Source: Plotosus lineatus (Eukaryota > Chordata > Actinopteri > Siluriformes > Plotosidae). From it: 64,000 nucleotides of DNA. Positions 32,308 through 43,833 of this stretch are shown piece after piece; the stretch's first letter is position 1, and each line of letters starts with the position of its first letter. The stretch lies in assembly GCA_024760905.1 (NCBI GenBank), contig CM045731.1:55014501-55078500 (forward strand), read 5' to 3'. A model generated the notes under the pieces. It was not told the DNA's origin and did not search any database. It saw nothing but the letters and a program-made list of their open reading frames with translations. The translations under genes and the position numbers were made by a program.

Positions 32308-35300
32308 TCTCCCTCTTCAGCTGGACAGTTCCGTTATCAGTGGTATAGCCACTGGTGATGCCAGTGCTCGTAACAAAAGCTTAATCAAGATATGGTGCAA
32401 AAAGCAAACAGTCACGGTAAGGATTGGGAAAGTTAGCAAACATACCACCTGAAGATATTCCCCTTTTTGGTTTCCAGCACATTTCCAGCGAGGTAAATTG
32501 TGGATGATGGAGACAGCATGACTGGAATTAATGATTCACAGCCTTTATGAGTCAATAAAAGGCATTTAAACAGCATGGAGATAAATAGAGCCTGCTAGTA
32601 GCACACACTTTAGCACACTGACGCCAAACATTGTGTATGTGTTCTGTACTTGGCAGTCTGCTTGGAATCATATCATGCAAACTGACATGTTTTATTATTT
32701 TGATGTTATTTAAGGAGCTGTTAAATGTGACCATTCCCAAAGAAGACTGTACAGACATTGTCCTATGCTGGATTGATGAAAATGGACAGTATTGGACAGA
32801 GAAGAACGTAACACAGACCATCAACATAGAGCGATGTGAGTGACTCTTCCATTGTGGGATGATCGACCAACAGAGGTCCTTACCTCTCACTCCTGTGTGC
32901 ATACTTCAAATCATTAGACCACGACTACCAGTAACTATTGCCCCATTAGGATAATGGTGTTCTTGGGGTGGCATATGATTTGGCACATATCTTCCCCTCT
33001 TCCCCTCCCTTTTACTCTACTCTTACATACTCAAAGGAGCTATTCTTTCTCTGAGCAGAACTACCTGAGGCCAGTGAAACAAAAAAAAAAACTCACAGCC
33101 AAATAGAGAGAAAGGCATAGGGTCAGGAATTGTGTTTGAAATTGAATACAGGGACAACATGCAAACCCCACACAGAAACACCTTTGCTGAACAAAGGGCT
33201 TGAGCTCATCACCTTCTTGCTATTGGGCAAAATTGCCAACCACTACACCACTCTACCCCCATGTCCAGGCACCTTTCCGTTTTATTTAATTTACTAAACT
33301 GATTTATTCTATTGATTTAAGTCTTAAGGAGACTGTTGTGAAGCAGATCTTGGGTTCAAGTCCAGAGATCAGCAAGGGAATTGCAAACAGAAGTTTAAAA
33401 GATCTCACTGTTCTTGCATGGGTTTCATACGGGAACCCTGGTTCCCTCCTACAGTCCAAAGACATGCACATTAGGCTAATTTGCCTGTCGCAAATTGCCC
33501 CTAGGTATGAGTGTGAGTTTGAATGGTTGTATTCATGTTGGCCCTGCAATGGACTGGCAAGCTGTTCACTGGTCAGCGGGGATACGCTCCAGTCTCCTCA
33601 AGACGCAAATAAATCAGTAGAATAAATCAGGTTAATAAATTAAATAAAATGGAAAGGTGCCTGGACATGGAGGTAGAGTGGTGTAGTGTTTGGCAATCTT
33701 GCCCAATAGCAAGAAGGTGATGGGCTCAAGCCTTGTGTTCAGCGAAGGTGTTTCTGTGTGGTGTTTGCACGTTGTCCCTGTATTTGCAGAGGGTTTTTCT
33801 GGGAACCCTGGTCTGGTGTGTTGTTCAGTGTTTACTCAGCCTTTCACACAGAGTCAGTTTTCATGTCTCCATGGACAGAATAAATGAATGATTAGTGACA
33901 GTTGTGAAATCATTCAAAGAATTTAGCCTATATATTGGGAGGAACTTGGCTGAAAGTCTGAAACTTCTCTTGTTCCAGGTAGTCATCTCTTCACGTCAAC
34001 AAATTTGCCAGACCTGACTGTGGGACTGATCTTGCTAGCTGCGTCTCTGCTGGTGCTCTGTACATGCCTCATTCTTATTGTCAAGTTACTCAACTCCCTG
34101 CTCAAGGGTCAGGTAGCCGATGCCATTAAGAAGGTGCTTAACACAGGTGAGGTTAAAACCAGAGCGAATTGCTACCAGGGATTACATTTGCACTGAATTG
34201 AGTTTTTGAGGCAACTTTGAATTTCATTTGAAAAAAATCTACAGATTTGATTTTATTTAGTAGGATATTGTCAGCTTTAAGTGGGTAGATCATCGGGGCA
34301 CCAGTTTTGTTTGGAAAAGGATGCAGTAAAACCTAATACAGTAGTCATGAATGAGGCTTCAAGTGGATATCCTGTCAATGATAATCGGCACAGGTTTCCC
34401 CATCCTGATGCCTGATGAGTTAAACGGGTACAAAAACGTTAACCTGGGACTCTTTATGTAAATCTGAGCATGTCGTGTTTTACTAAGAGTGTTCCAATAC
34501 ACCACACTGCAGATTCTTGAATAATCCAGGTATACTTGTGTCTTTGTTGGGTGAATTATTTGGCTTTGTTACTCATTTCCTAAACACATATATGTTTATA
34601 TAGGTTATGAAACAATGGTGGATTCCTCTTTGCAGATTTCCCTTTTCCATTTGCATGGGTCACTGGTTACCTTGCCATCTTGGTGGGGGCAGGCGTGACC
34701 TTTATCGTTCAAAGCAGTTCTGTCTTCACCTCCACCATTACGCCTCTTGTTGGTAAGTTTGATCAGAAATGCTGTGAATTTTTCTACAGGCGAAGACTAG
34801 ACAAAGTAGACAAATTGTCTATAAAATATCAACATGCAATTTGACTCATGGCATTTTCAATTTAAAAGGCCATTTTCCTAATCCCAATTCTCTTCTATTT
34901 CCATGTTCTTTTTCAGGTATTGGTGTTATTAGCCTAGAGAGAGCCTATCCCCTTACTCTTGGCTCCAACATTGGGACAACAACCACTTCTATTCTTGCTG
35001 CCATGGCAAGCCCTGGAGAGAAGTTAGCCAACTCACTACAGGTTAGCCCTGCAAATATCATTATTTTTTTAGTGCTCTAGCTCTGTTAACAGTGGGTTCT
35101 AGTAATTAGAACGTCTGTCTCACAGCAATAAGTTCCTGGTGCCAAGTCCCAGTCTCAGTAAAGGCATTTCCAAGTAGAGTTTTCCCTGTCCCAATATGGA
35201 TTCCCTCTAGGTACTCTGGTTTCCTCCCATAGTCCAAAGACATGTACATTTCTGATGAAATGGCCTCTAGCCTACCCCAACCATAAAAGGATAAAGTGGT

Positions 35301-35915
35301 TTGGCAAGAGAACAAATTAACTGAGTGGTCTTGTAAACATCACGTGCAAACTCATGAAGCCTCATTTCTTTGCAGATCTCCCTGTGCCATTTCTTCTTCA
35401 ACATTTTTGGCATAATCCTGTGGTACCCAATTCCTTTCACACGTGTGCCTATTCAGCTGGCTAAAGCACTGGGTAACTGCACAGCCAAACACCGCTGGTT
35501 TGCCTTCATCTACTTGGTTGTTTGTTTCTTCATCATGCCATTGACAGTGCTTGGACTCTCCATTGCTGGCTGGGAGATCCTTGTAGGGGTCGGTGTGCCT
35601 GTATTGGCACTGGCGGTCTTCATTGCAGTTGTGAACATTATGCAATCACGCTGTCCACGTTTCCTGATTCCTGTTCTCCGCACTTGGGATTTCCTTCCCC
35701 GTCCACTGCACTCACTCAAACCATGGGACCACATTATTACCAAGGTGTATGACTTCTGTGGGTCATGCTGCTGCCGCATCAAATGCTGCAAGAAAAGAAT
35801 TGTGGATGACAAACAGGAGAAGAAAAAGAAGGGCTTGGAGATGTACAATGACCCCACACATTCTGGGGATGCTGACAAAAGCCCGATTCAGACAGTGTCT
35901 GGAACACATATGTAG
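29535..35915 (+). CDS. slc34a2: Sodium-dependent phosphate cotransporter 2B, copy B (eleven exons; first exon not found)
   Basis: Coding exons: 29535-29657, 29748-29876, 30157-30300, 30815-30926, 31168-31363, 32321-32416, 32715-32835, 33979-34146, 34636-34752, 34917-35041, 35376-35915 (TAG). Phases agree throughout and give 623 residues after a split first codon. In order: N-terminal PVYSTM and DPWDL, first helix ([18 protein letters not shown]), first QSSS ([14 protein letters not shown]), [36 protein letters not shown], extracellular loop with two NVT sequons, second [15 protein letters not shown]-terminal helices, Cys/Lys-rich tail ending THM. This covers nearly the whole SLC34 family length; only the initiator exon is missing. 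It should import phosphate with sodium at the apical membrane. The downstream convergent neighbour is sel1l3, as in human. No disabling change is seen. Confidence 0.95.
29748..29876 (+). CDS. slc34a2: slc34a2-B exon, first membrane helix
   Basis: Acceptor CGTGCAG, donor GTAACA, after a 90-base intron. Encodes [20 protein letters not shown] and SSAFQLVGG, the conserved first helix of the family. Confidence 0.9.
30157..30300 (+). CDS. slc34a2: slc34a2-B exon with first QSSS motif
   Basis: Acceptor TTATAG, donor GTGAGT; 144 bp, phase 1 to 1. Encodes [20 protein letters not shown] followed by [13 protein letters not shown], the first re-entrant substrate-binding repeat. Confidence 0.92.
30815..30926 (+). 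CDS. slc34a2: slc34a2-B exon, GANIGT segment
   Basis: Acceptor TTCCAG, donor GTAGGC; 112 bp, phase 1 to 2. Encodes [20 protein letters not shown], the counterpart of [10 protein letters not shown] in the second repeat. Confidence 0.92.
31168..31363 (+). CDS. slc34a2: slc34a2-B exon, [12 protein letters not shown] segment
   Basis: Acceptor TCCCAG, donor GTAAAA; 196 bp, phase 2 to 0. Encodes [20 protein letters not shown], a membrane helix and [12 protein letters not shown], all SLC34 landmarks. Confidence 0.92.
31396..31982 (+). repeat. Two family V SINEs in slc34a2-B intron
   Basis: 31,396-31,675 (head GGGTGGCACGGTGGAGAAG; AGTCCAAAGACATGCAC; AAAATGAATGG) and 31,683-31,982 (GTTTGAGTCCCGG; AGTCCAAAGATATGC; AATGAATGAAC). 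The equivalent intron of copy A lies before the window. Confidence 0.72.
32272..32318. repeat. (CT)n tract before slc34a2-B exon
   Basis: Counterpart of 214-270 but shorter and broken by CCC, so the microsatellite has changed length since duplication. Confidence 0.9.
32321..32416 (+). CDS. slc34a2: slc34a2-B exon (32 codons)
   Basis: Acceptor CTTCAG after a (CT)n tract, donor GTAAGG. The protein is identical to copy A exon 274-369; two silent differences. Confidence 0.92.
32715..32835 (+). CDS. slc34a2: slc34a2-B exon, large extracellular loop
   Basis: Acceptor TTTAAG, donor GTGAGT; 121 bp. Encodes [20 protein letters not shown] and [13 protein letters not shown]. It has two N-x-T sequons here against three in copy A. 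Confidence 0.92.
33320..33892 (+). repeat. Pair of family V SINEs in slc34a2-B intron
   Basis: Orthologous in position to 1,180-1,500 and 1,553-1,890; the second has lost its middle here. Confidence 0.72.
33979..34146 (+). CDS. slc34a2: slc34a2-B exon, membrane segment after loop
   Basis: Acceptor TTCCAG, donor GTGAGG; 168 bp. Encodes [20 protein letters not shown] and a hydrophobic helix; the NLP here replaces the NLT sequon of copy [11 protein letters not shown] differs from copy A at one site (D for V). Confidence 0.92.
34636..34752 (+). CDS. slc34a2: slc34a2-B exon with second QSSS motif
   Basis: Acceptor TTGCAG, donor GTAAGT; 117 bp. [17 protein letters not shown]; three residues differ from copy A. 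Confidence 0.93.
34917..35041 (+). CDS. slc34a2: slc34a2-B exon, [10 protein letters not shown] segment
   Basis: Acceptor TTTCAG, donor GTTAGC; 125 bp. [20 protein letters not shown] conserved. Confidence 0.93.
35088..35325 (+). repeat. Family V SINE, last intron of slc34a2-B
   Basis: Counterpart of 3,146-3,502 with an internal deletion between ACATGTACATT and TGGCCTCTAGCC. Confidence 0.65.
35376..35915 (+). CDS. slc34a2: slc34a2-B last coding exon and tail
   Basis: Acceptor TTGCAG; 179 codons plus TAG. Same helices as copy A, but the cytosolic tail reads [14 protein letters not shown], three residues longer and with two more cysteines than copy A. Ends QTVSGTHM as in copy A. Confidence 0.93.
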   Translation: MSLCHFFFNIFGIILWYPIPFTRVPIQLAKALGNCTAKHRWFAFIYLVVCFFIMPLTVLGLSIAGWEILVGVGVPVLALAVFIAVVNIMQSRCPRFLIPVLRTWDFLPRPLHSLKPWDHIITKVYDFCGSCCCRIKCCKKRIVDDKQEKKKKGLEMYNDPTHSGDADKSPIQTVSGTHM

Positions 35916-35920
35916 CATGT

Positions 35921-35926
35921 AATAAA
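35921..35926 (+). promoter_or_regulatory. Polyadenylation signal of slc34a2-B
   Basis: AATAAA six bases after the stop codon, matching 4091-4096 in copy A. Confidence 0.6.
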
Positions 35927-35929
35927 GTT

Positions 35930-37140
35930 TTTTAGCTATTATAGGACTCCATTATATTGTATAATTAACATATGTTCAGCTTAAAGCGGCTTCAAGTAGA
36001 CTGGGTAGCAGATTGCTATGTGGTTTTAAAGTCCATTGTACTCAATGCTGTTTATTTTTCACTGGTTCTTTTAAAATGGCTCAGCACGAACTTCTCAAAG
36101 TATTCTCAAAACAGTGGCTCCCAAAACACGCATGTAATATAGCCTCCAAAATACACATGCACAGCGATTCAAAAAGAGGTGGGTGGCTAAATAGCTTTGA
36201 ATCTTTGCTGTCATTGCATCGCATACTTCGATGAGATTTCCAACAAAAAAGTTTCAAAAAGGCATCAAAGTTACCTCAGTTTATCATTTCACTACAATGT
36301 GCTATCTACTGCAACCCATTACACATTCACTTAACATACTGAATTTTACTTCCTTCTTATTTGCTCCATTTTATTTTTTGTGTTCATATTTTTTTATTAT
36401 GAGGGTGATGCTGATGGTGACCACCAAGACAGTGATTGCTAAAAAAATTGGACAGGTCATACATACCAATATTTTCCAAAGTTAAAGCCAAGTGTACAAT
36501 TATCCTCTGCCCAGTCATATCACAGATGACTTGTACGGTATTGCTTAACACAAAGAAACAGATGATTGCTGGTCTGATTGACCTGTGATCTGGTGATTCA
36601 TACCATTATTCAATCTTTAAGTTAAATTTATTCTTATTTGAGAACTTTATATCTAAAATACAATGTTTATACAAAATACTTCCAACACTATAAAATACAT
36701 TAAAAAGAGATTTCTGTGTTAGTTGTCTTACTGCTTCCTTCTCACTTTACACTTGCTCATTTCCAACAGAATTGCTACCCTACAGAATGCTTGACATCAC
36801 ACCAAGGTTGGTGTAAGGACCTGAGACTTCTTTAGAGATGTCACACAGCAGACTGGAATTTGCAAGTATGAACGACAACATTTACCTCGAGACCCTCACA
36901 GTGTGCAATGTACTGCCACCATGGATAATGTCACATCTACGCCCTATATGAGTATAGGTGTCAGTTCCCATGTGCCCGTCTTACAATATTATCAAGATTG
37001 ATAGAGAAAACAACCCTTTCTCAGTTGAAGTATTTATTAAACGGCTAGAATTTGACCCTTGAATGTCACTGAAGGTCAAAGGTATTTATCTCAAATAATA
37101 GTTTTGTACGTGTTTTTCGATTAAGATTGCAGAGTAATGG
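35930..37140. other. Intergenic copy B, no gene recognised
   Basis: Collinear with copy A in pieces (36,000-36,120 with 4,170-4,280; 36,300-36,400 with 7,745-7,860; 36,450-37,070 with 9,130-9,756). No exon-like frame. Confidence 0.5.
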
Positions 37141-37145
37141 CATGG

Positions 37146-37495
37146 GATGAGGTGGCATAGCAGTTAAGTAGTTAGCACGTCCACCTCATAGCAAGAAAGT
37201 CCCGCATTCAAGTCTGGGGCTCAGGTGCTTCTGTGTGGACTTTGCATGTTCTCCGTGTTGCTTATGTAGGTTTCCTTCAAGTACTCCGTTTTCCTCAGAC
37301 AGTCCAAAGACAAGCACACTAAGCTAAGTGATTATTCCAAATTTCTCCTCGGTGTGAGTATGAATGATTATGAGTGTTGGTAGTGTAAAGGTCTGACCAG
37401 CTGAGAATGGTGTATCCCCTTCGCCCAGTGTGAGCTGATATAGGCTCCAGCTACCCTGTGACCCTAGTAGTATTAAATAGTTCAGTAAATGAGTG
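37146..37495 (+). repeat. Family V SINE, intact counterpart of 10,498
   Basis: Head GAGGTGGCATAGCAGTTAAG through AGTCCAAAGACAAGC to the tail near GTATTAAATAG. It lacks the RTE insertion found in copy A and so gives the empty site. Confidence 0.72.
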
Positions 37496-37734
37496 AGTAA
37501 GAGTCATGTCTATTGGCACTTATTTGGAAGTTATATGAACCCCTCCAAAATATGACCCTACTCAGACCTTCAACTATCCTAAATTAAATCATATTTCCGA
37601 TTCTGGTTGGGTAGTGTCTCCAGCAAGTTTGGTAAGAAAGCGTGCACAGGCAAACAAATGAACTCATAAATGCTAATGATTACATTATATCAACCAAAAC
37701 TCTGTCCTGGATAAAACTGCAACCACTTACTGCC

Positions 37735-38300
37735 TTGTAAGTCACTTATTGAGGGAAAAGCTAGAAGAACAGCTCTGATATAAAACCATTGGATGCAGAG
37801 TGGCACCCTTCTGATCACAGCTTCAACTCTTTTTCATGACTATTACAGTGGAAGATGTTACATGAGTGGCATGTACCGGACCATCGGCCAAGCATATGGT
37901 GTCATGCTCAGAAGGAGACTCCAAGATGAGTCATCAAAATGAAATCCTCTGAAAAACACTGAGATCAATATTGCACCAGGGACTGTACAAACAATGACAA
38001 CATATAGAATAGATTGTCAGAGAAGCAGAATGCCTAAAGATTTATGTCTTGGAATGAAGGAAGATTAAAGCATGTTGCATGAAGTGCAAAAGAAAAAGAA
38101 CAGGAAGTATGACAACTGGAAAATAAGAGGGAAGAGAGCCTGGTGCTGACATCCATAGAAGGAGAAACTGATGGGAGAGGAAAGAGATGCCGGAGACGAG
38201 TGGAGTGGATCAACCATATCTTCACATGGGACGATGATGTGGAGCAGGCAAAGAGGAATGTCTGGGACAAAAGGCAGACAGCCAACTGAGGGCTATGACA
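37735..38300. other. Copy B-only segment of unknown origin
   Basis: No counterpart in copy A between the CAAAACTCTG and AACCTACTGATGAAG blocks. It is GA-rich and coding-like in places but has no frame over 62 codons and no family I recognise. Possibly part of an older insertion into which the Tc1 element landed. Confidence 0.4.
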
Positions 38301-38305
38301 ACATA

Positions 38306-39872
38306 CTAGTCCTTCTAAAAAAATTAGCATATTGTGATAAAGTTCATTATTTTCTATAATGTACTGATAAAAATTAAAGATTCCTATATTTTAGACTCAT
38401 TGCACACCAACTGAAATATTTAAGGTCTTTTATTGTTTTAATACTGATGATTTTGGCATACAGCTCATGAAAACCCAAAATTCCTATCTCAAAAAATTAG
38501 CATATTTCATCTGACCAATAAAAAAAAAAAAAAAAAAAAAAGGGGGGGTTTAATACAAAAAAAAAAAAAATTCAACCTTCAAATTATTATGTTCAGTTAT
38601 GCACTCCATACTTGGTCGGGAATCCTTTTGCAGAAATGACTGCTTCAATGTGGCGTAGTATGGGGCAATCGGCCTGTGGCACTGCTGAGGTGTTATGAAG
38701 GCCCAGGATGCTTCGATAGCGGCTTTAAGCTCATCCACAGTGTTGGGTCTGGTGTCTCAACTTTCTCTTCACAATATCCCACAGATTCTCTATGGGGTTC
38801 AGGTCAGGAGAGTTGGCAGGCCAATTGAGCACAGTAATACCATGGTCAGTAAACCATTTACCAGTGGTTTTGGCACTGTGAGCAGGTGCCAGGTCGTGCT
38901 GAAAAATGAAATCTTCACCTCCATAAACTTTTCAGCAGATGGAAGCATGAAGTGCTCCAAAATCTCCTGATAGCTAGTTGCATTGACCCTGCCCTTGATA
39001 AAACAGTGGACCAACACCAGCAGCTGACATGGCACCCCAGACCATCACTGACTGTGGGTACTTGACACTGGACTTCAAGCATTTTGGCATTTCCTTCTCC
39101 CCAGTCTTCCTCCAGACTGGCACCTTGATTTCCGAATGACATGCAAAATTTGCTTTCATCCGAAAAAAGTACTTTGGACCACTGAGCAACAGTCCAGTGC
39201 TACTTCTCTGTAGCCCAGGTCAGGCGCTTCTACCGCGGTTTCTGGTTCAAAAGTGGCTTGACCTGGAGAATGCGGCACCTGTAGCCCAGTCCACTGCTTC
39301 CACAGGTCCCCCAAGGTCTGGAACCTTCTCCACAATCTTCCTCAGGGTCCGGTCACCTCTTCTGGTTGTGCAGTGTTTTCTGCCACACTTTTTCCTTCCC
39401 ACAGACGTCCCGCTGAGGTGGCTTGATACAGCACTCTGGGAGCAGCCTATTCGCTCAGAGATTTCTTTCTGTATGTTACCCTCTTGCTTGAGGGTGTCAA
39501 TGATGGCCTTCTGGACAGCAGTCAGGTCGGCAGTCTTACCCATGACTGCTGTTTTGAGTAATGAACCAGGCTGGGAGTTTCTAAAAGCCTCAGGAATCTT
39601 TTGCAGGTGTTTAGAGTTAATTGGTTGATTCAGATGATTAGGTTAATAGCTCGTTTAGACTACCTGAACATGATATGCTAATTTTTTGAGATAGGAATTT
39701 TGGGTTTTCATGAGCTGTATGCCAAAATCATCAGTATTAAAACAATAAAAGACCTGAAATATTTCAGTTGGTGTGCAATGAATCTAAAATATATGAAAGT
39801 TTAATTTTTATCAGTACATTACAGAAAATAGTGAACTTTATCACAATATGCTAATTTTTTGAGATGGACTAG
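38306..39872 (-). mobile_element. Tc1-like transposon, complete ends, 1,567 bp
   Basis: Inverted repeats begin CTAGTCCTTCT...AAAATTAGCATATTGTG and extend about 200 bases; TA duplicates flank (38304-38305, 39873-39874). The transposase runs on the minus strand from ATG at 39,543 to about 38,600 with frameshifts. Poly-A/G runs (38,519-38,572) interrupt the left arm. Copy A lacks it. Sister copy at 58,987-60,540. Confidence 0.92.
38600..39543 (-). pseudogene. Tc1 transposase, frameshifted
   Basis: Begins MGKTADLTAVQKAIIDTLKQ, then ISERIGCSQSAVS (paired-like helix-turn-helix) and TTRRGDRTLRKIV. After a break, SVMVWGAMSAAGVGP, FQHDLAPAHSAK and WPANSPDLNPIENLW (catalytic D and D/E region) appear in two other frames. 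Inactive. Confidence 0.88.
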
Positions 39873-39884
39873 TACATACAATAA

Positions 39885-41600
39885 CCTACTGATGAAGAAT
39901 GAGCTCCTGTGTTCTGTTTTTCTTTCTCATGCAGACAGATTTCTCCAAAAGATGGCTAGGTGATACTGTTGTGGGATGTTAATCATGTGTTCAGTCTAGA
40001 GGCAACCCTTAATTTTCATCATCGTATTTCAGGAAACATGTAGCTGCTCTGACTAAATAGCAGGTTAGTATTCAAGCTGTTATGGAATGGGAGAGTGTAG
40101 GTAGGCACCGATGAATTTTAAGCAGGAAGAAATGTAAAACTATTCCAACAAAGTATTTAAAAAAGCAGCTTTATACCACAGAACATCTAGACCAAATGCC
40201 ATTACTCAAGACTCCTGGTGGGAGGACATGTCTTCATGTCTTTGGAGAATAAGTTAAAGTTAAAGTTATGCTAGGTATTAAAGTGCTAAGGTTTCAACTT
40301 CTAACAATGTTTCTTAGAGTCATACTCATGTTCTGGATAAAGCACACTTGCCTGGATTTGTGTTCATCATTAAATAGTGCGAAGACAATTTGAATTCCAG
40401 AAGATAAAGGGATTTTGGATCTGTCATCTAGCCCTACCCTAGAGATATTCCTTCCTTTTTTATTTTCCCATGCACTGTATAATCCTTCCTTCTGACAATG
40501 ATTATTCTAGATCTGCTCTCAGAAGTTCACCTTTGTTTTCAAATTCTGTTCCTTCAGATCTCTTTTGTAGATTGAAGTCATCTCATTTCAGGTGGCATTT
40601 CAAATCTGTTCCTGGAAAAGTATTCTTCAAATGTGGTCCTCAAGACCAAGTGGCTAACATGGGGGGTGCCCAGCTCTGCTCCTGGAGATTCTACCTGCCC
40701 GAAGAATTGAGCTCCACCCCTAACGGTGCTTACCTGCTAGATCTAATCATCACCTCAAATCTTCATTTCAAAGTCTTAACTCTTGATAAGATTACTAGAT
40801 CTTTCAGGTGGGTATGATTATTGTATGAGCTAAAGTCTTCAAGAAGGCAAATCTACTGATACAAGGTTTGGCACCTCTAGGAAAAAAATTTCTAAGAAAT
40901 TTAAAAAGCGGTTTATTTTTTATCTTTGTTTCCCAGATCTGACTCTCAAAATATAGCCTCCAGAAATCCTCAACTCTGGTCCTGGAGCTCATCTTCATCT
41001 TCACCTAATCAGTTTCAGCAAAGTTTATTTCAGACCATTGGCTTGATATTTAAGATCCAGTGAAGTTTAATTTCAGATCGGCTCATAAAGATCAGCCCAG
41101 TACAAAAAAGTACAAAATTTGTCTTGGAGGCTAGTTCTTGAGTTTGAGCGCTTCAGTAGCGCAAACCTTCGCAAAGCAAAGCAATTCACCAAATTAATAA
41201 AAAAAATTGTCCCCTCTCAGAATGGTAAAGAATTCTTTGAAAATAAATTCAGGATTAGAAAATTTGATCCGGATCAATAATTTTTTAAAAAATTCAAATC
41301 CTTCCTTGTCCAAAGCCACACCTCAGGAAAATCAGCACATTACAATCAGCTCAGCTTCATGTAAAGTGACCATCCGTCGACCATCGGAACCATTTACAAG
41401 CAGAAAAATCGCATTCATAGAGAATGTTAAAGGTTATATTTGATACTGTATTTAATATTTGGTGAGTAAATTTGATTAAAATTTATCTATATGAAATTAT
41501 TTTGCTTGAATTGAATTTATTTGAAATTAATATTGATCTTTTTTTATATATTTGATATTATTTTACAATGCTGTTTATAATAATTGATTTAGGTGTGTAT
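39885..41600. other. Intergenic copy B, collinear with 11,680-13,000
   Basis: Resumes copy A homology right after the Tc1 element (AACCTACTGATGAAGAATG). No conserved open frame; 41,250-41,340 resembles the dispersed GATCCGGATCA repeat. Confidence 0.5.
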
Positions 41601-41639
41601 TATGAGAATGGTAATGGTATTTATGGATGTATAGTACAG

Positions 41640-42995
41640 TATGAACGTAATGCAGCCGTGAGGGAGGGGTACAAGCCAGTGTCTCTCCCTCACGCCAGTC
41701 CCAAGCCCGGATAAATGCAGAGTGTTGCATCAGGAAGGGCATCCGTCGTAAAAGAAATGCCAAATTAAACATGCGAGTCACAGCAAAGAAATTCATACCG
41801 GATCAGTTGAGGCCCGGGTTAACAACGACCGCCATCAGTGCTGTTAACCAACGAGGCTGGTGGAAATTGGACTACTGTTGGTCGAAGATGTCGAAGAAGG
41901 AGGTATGGAAGTGTCTAGGAGAGGTAGCAGTAGATTTCCTGGCAAGAACATTCAACAAGGTCTTAGAGAGTGAGAGGATGCCAGAGGAATGAAGGAGAAG
42001 TGTGATGTTGCACATTTTTAAGAACAAGGGAGATGTGCAGAATTGTGGCAACTACAGAGGGATAAAGTTGATGAGCCATACGATGAAGTTATGGGAAAGA
42101 ATAGTGGAAGCTAGACTAAGGGCAGAGGTCAGCATTTGTGAACAACAGTTTGGTTTCATGCCAAGATACCAAGGGCACCACAGATGCAGTCTTTGCCTTG
42201 AGGATGTTAATAGAGAAGTACAGAGAAGGTCAGAAGGAGCTGCATTGTGCCTTTATGGATCTGGAGAAAGCATATGACAGGGTGCCGAGAGAGGAACAGT
42301 GGTATTGCATGAGAAAGTCTGGTGTGGCAGAGAAGTATGTTAGAGTGGTGCAGGACATGTATGAGAGATGTAAGACAGTGGTGATGTGTGCTGTCGGTGT
42401 GACAGAAGAGTTCAAGGTGGAGGTGGGACTGCATTAAGGGTCAGCTCTCAGCCCCTTCTTGTTTGCTATGGTGATGGACAGGCTGACAGACGAGGTTAGA
42501 CAAGAATCTCCATGGACTATGATGTTTGCAGATGACATTGTGATCTGTACTGAGAGCAGAGAACAAGTGGAGGAAAATCTAGAGAGATGGAGGTATGCTC
42601 TGGAAAGGAGGGGAATGAAGGTTAGTCGCAGTAAGACAGAATACATGTGTGTGAACGACAAGGACCCAAGAGGAATGGTGAGGTTACAGGGAGCAGAGAA
42701 AAGGAAGGTGGAGGATTTTAAGTACTTAGGCTCAACATTCCAGAGCAATGGAGAGTGTGGAAAAGAGGTGAAGAAGCGTGTGCAGGCTGGTTGGAATGGT
42801 TGGAGAAAAGTGTCCGGTGTGATGTGTGATAGGAAGGTATCAGCAAGAATGAAAGGAAAAGTGTACAAGACGGTGTTGAGGCCAGCAATGTTGTATGGTT
42901 TAGAAACAGTGGCCCTGGGGAAAAAACAGGAGGCAGAGCTGGAAGTAGCAGAGATGAAAATGTTGAGGTTCTATTTGGGAGTAACGAGGATGGAG
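41640..42995 (+). mobile_element. RTE-type LINE, internally deleted
   Basis: 5' region (CCCTCACGCCAGTCCCAAGCCCGG, GGAAGGGCATCCGTCG, GAGGCCCGGGTTAACAACGA) is joined at ~41,900 directly to the RT region. RT blocks: [52 protein letters not shown] (catalytic FADD), KYLGSTFQSNGECGKE. Frameshifts near 42,150-42,200 and a stop at 42,437 (QGSALSP region) disable it. Its 3' end is cut by the next LINE at ~42,995. Confidence 0.88.
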
Positions 42996-43833
42996 GGAAA
43001 GGGAGGTACCAAGGCATAGTTGTACCATATGGACTTGGACTGAGAAACGAGCGTGGAAAAACATGAATAGAATGGTGTGAGCAAAAAGGCCAGATCATTA
43101 CTAATACATGGTTTCAACATTATCCACAAAGAAGATGGACATGGAAAAGTCCTGACCAAAACACGAAGAATCAGATTGACTTCATCACTAGCAACAGGAG
43201 ATTTCAGAATTCTGTGACACAGGCAAAGGGATATTCCGGTGCTAACTGTAATTCTGACCATGTTTTGGTTGTATGTTCAATTCGAATTAAATTGAAAAAG
43301 CATGCAATTAAGAAACCAACAGAAAGACTTGACTTCTCAAGCTTAAAACACAGTGGATTGGGCTCATCAGTTTAAAAAAGCAGTTAAAATGGACCTGAAA
43401 GGGGAACATACAGATGACATTGACAGGCCTTTTAGTGACTTTCAAAGAGCTTTAACTGATGCCACAAATAAGTTGTGCCTCGTGTAGGTCCATGAAAGAA
43501 ACAAGAATGGATGAGAACTGAAATTCTGGAATTAATAGAAATACAAAGAAAGGCAAAAGGTAAAAATTATCGATATATAGAACTTGATAGATCTACAGTA
43601 CTGTATTAGAAATAAATGCCAAATGGAAAAAGAAAAATTATACATAATACAGTGTGAAGAATTGGAAAGTCTTGAAAAGAAAAATCTTCAGCTTATGAAT
43701 AGTAAAGTGCGACAGATCACTGGTCATAGAAAATGTGCATCTCATTCTAGCTGTATCCAAGACAAGGGAGGAAATATCATAATGGAAAACAAGAAGATAC
43801 TACAGTTCTGGGATGTATATATTAGAGAACTAT

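Noticed and set aside
38171..38359. 62-codon frame in the copy B-only segment
   Set aside because: Short, low complexity, runs into the Tc1 end; no support as a gene.
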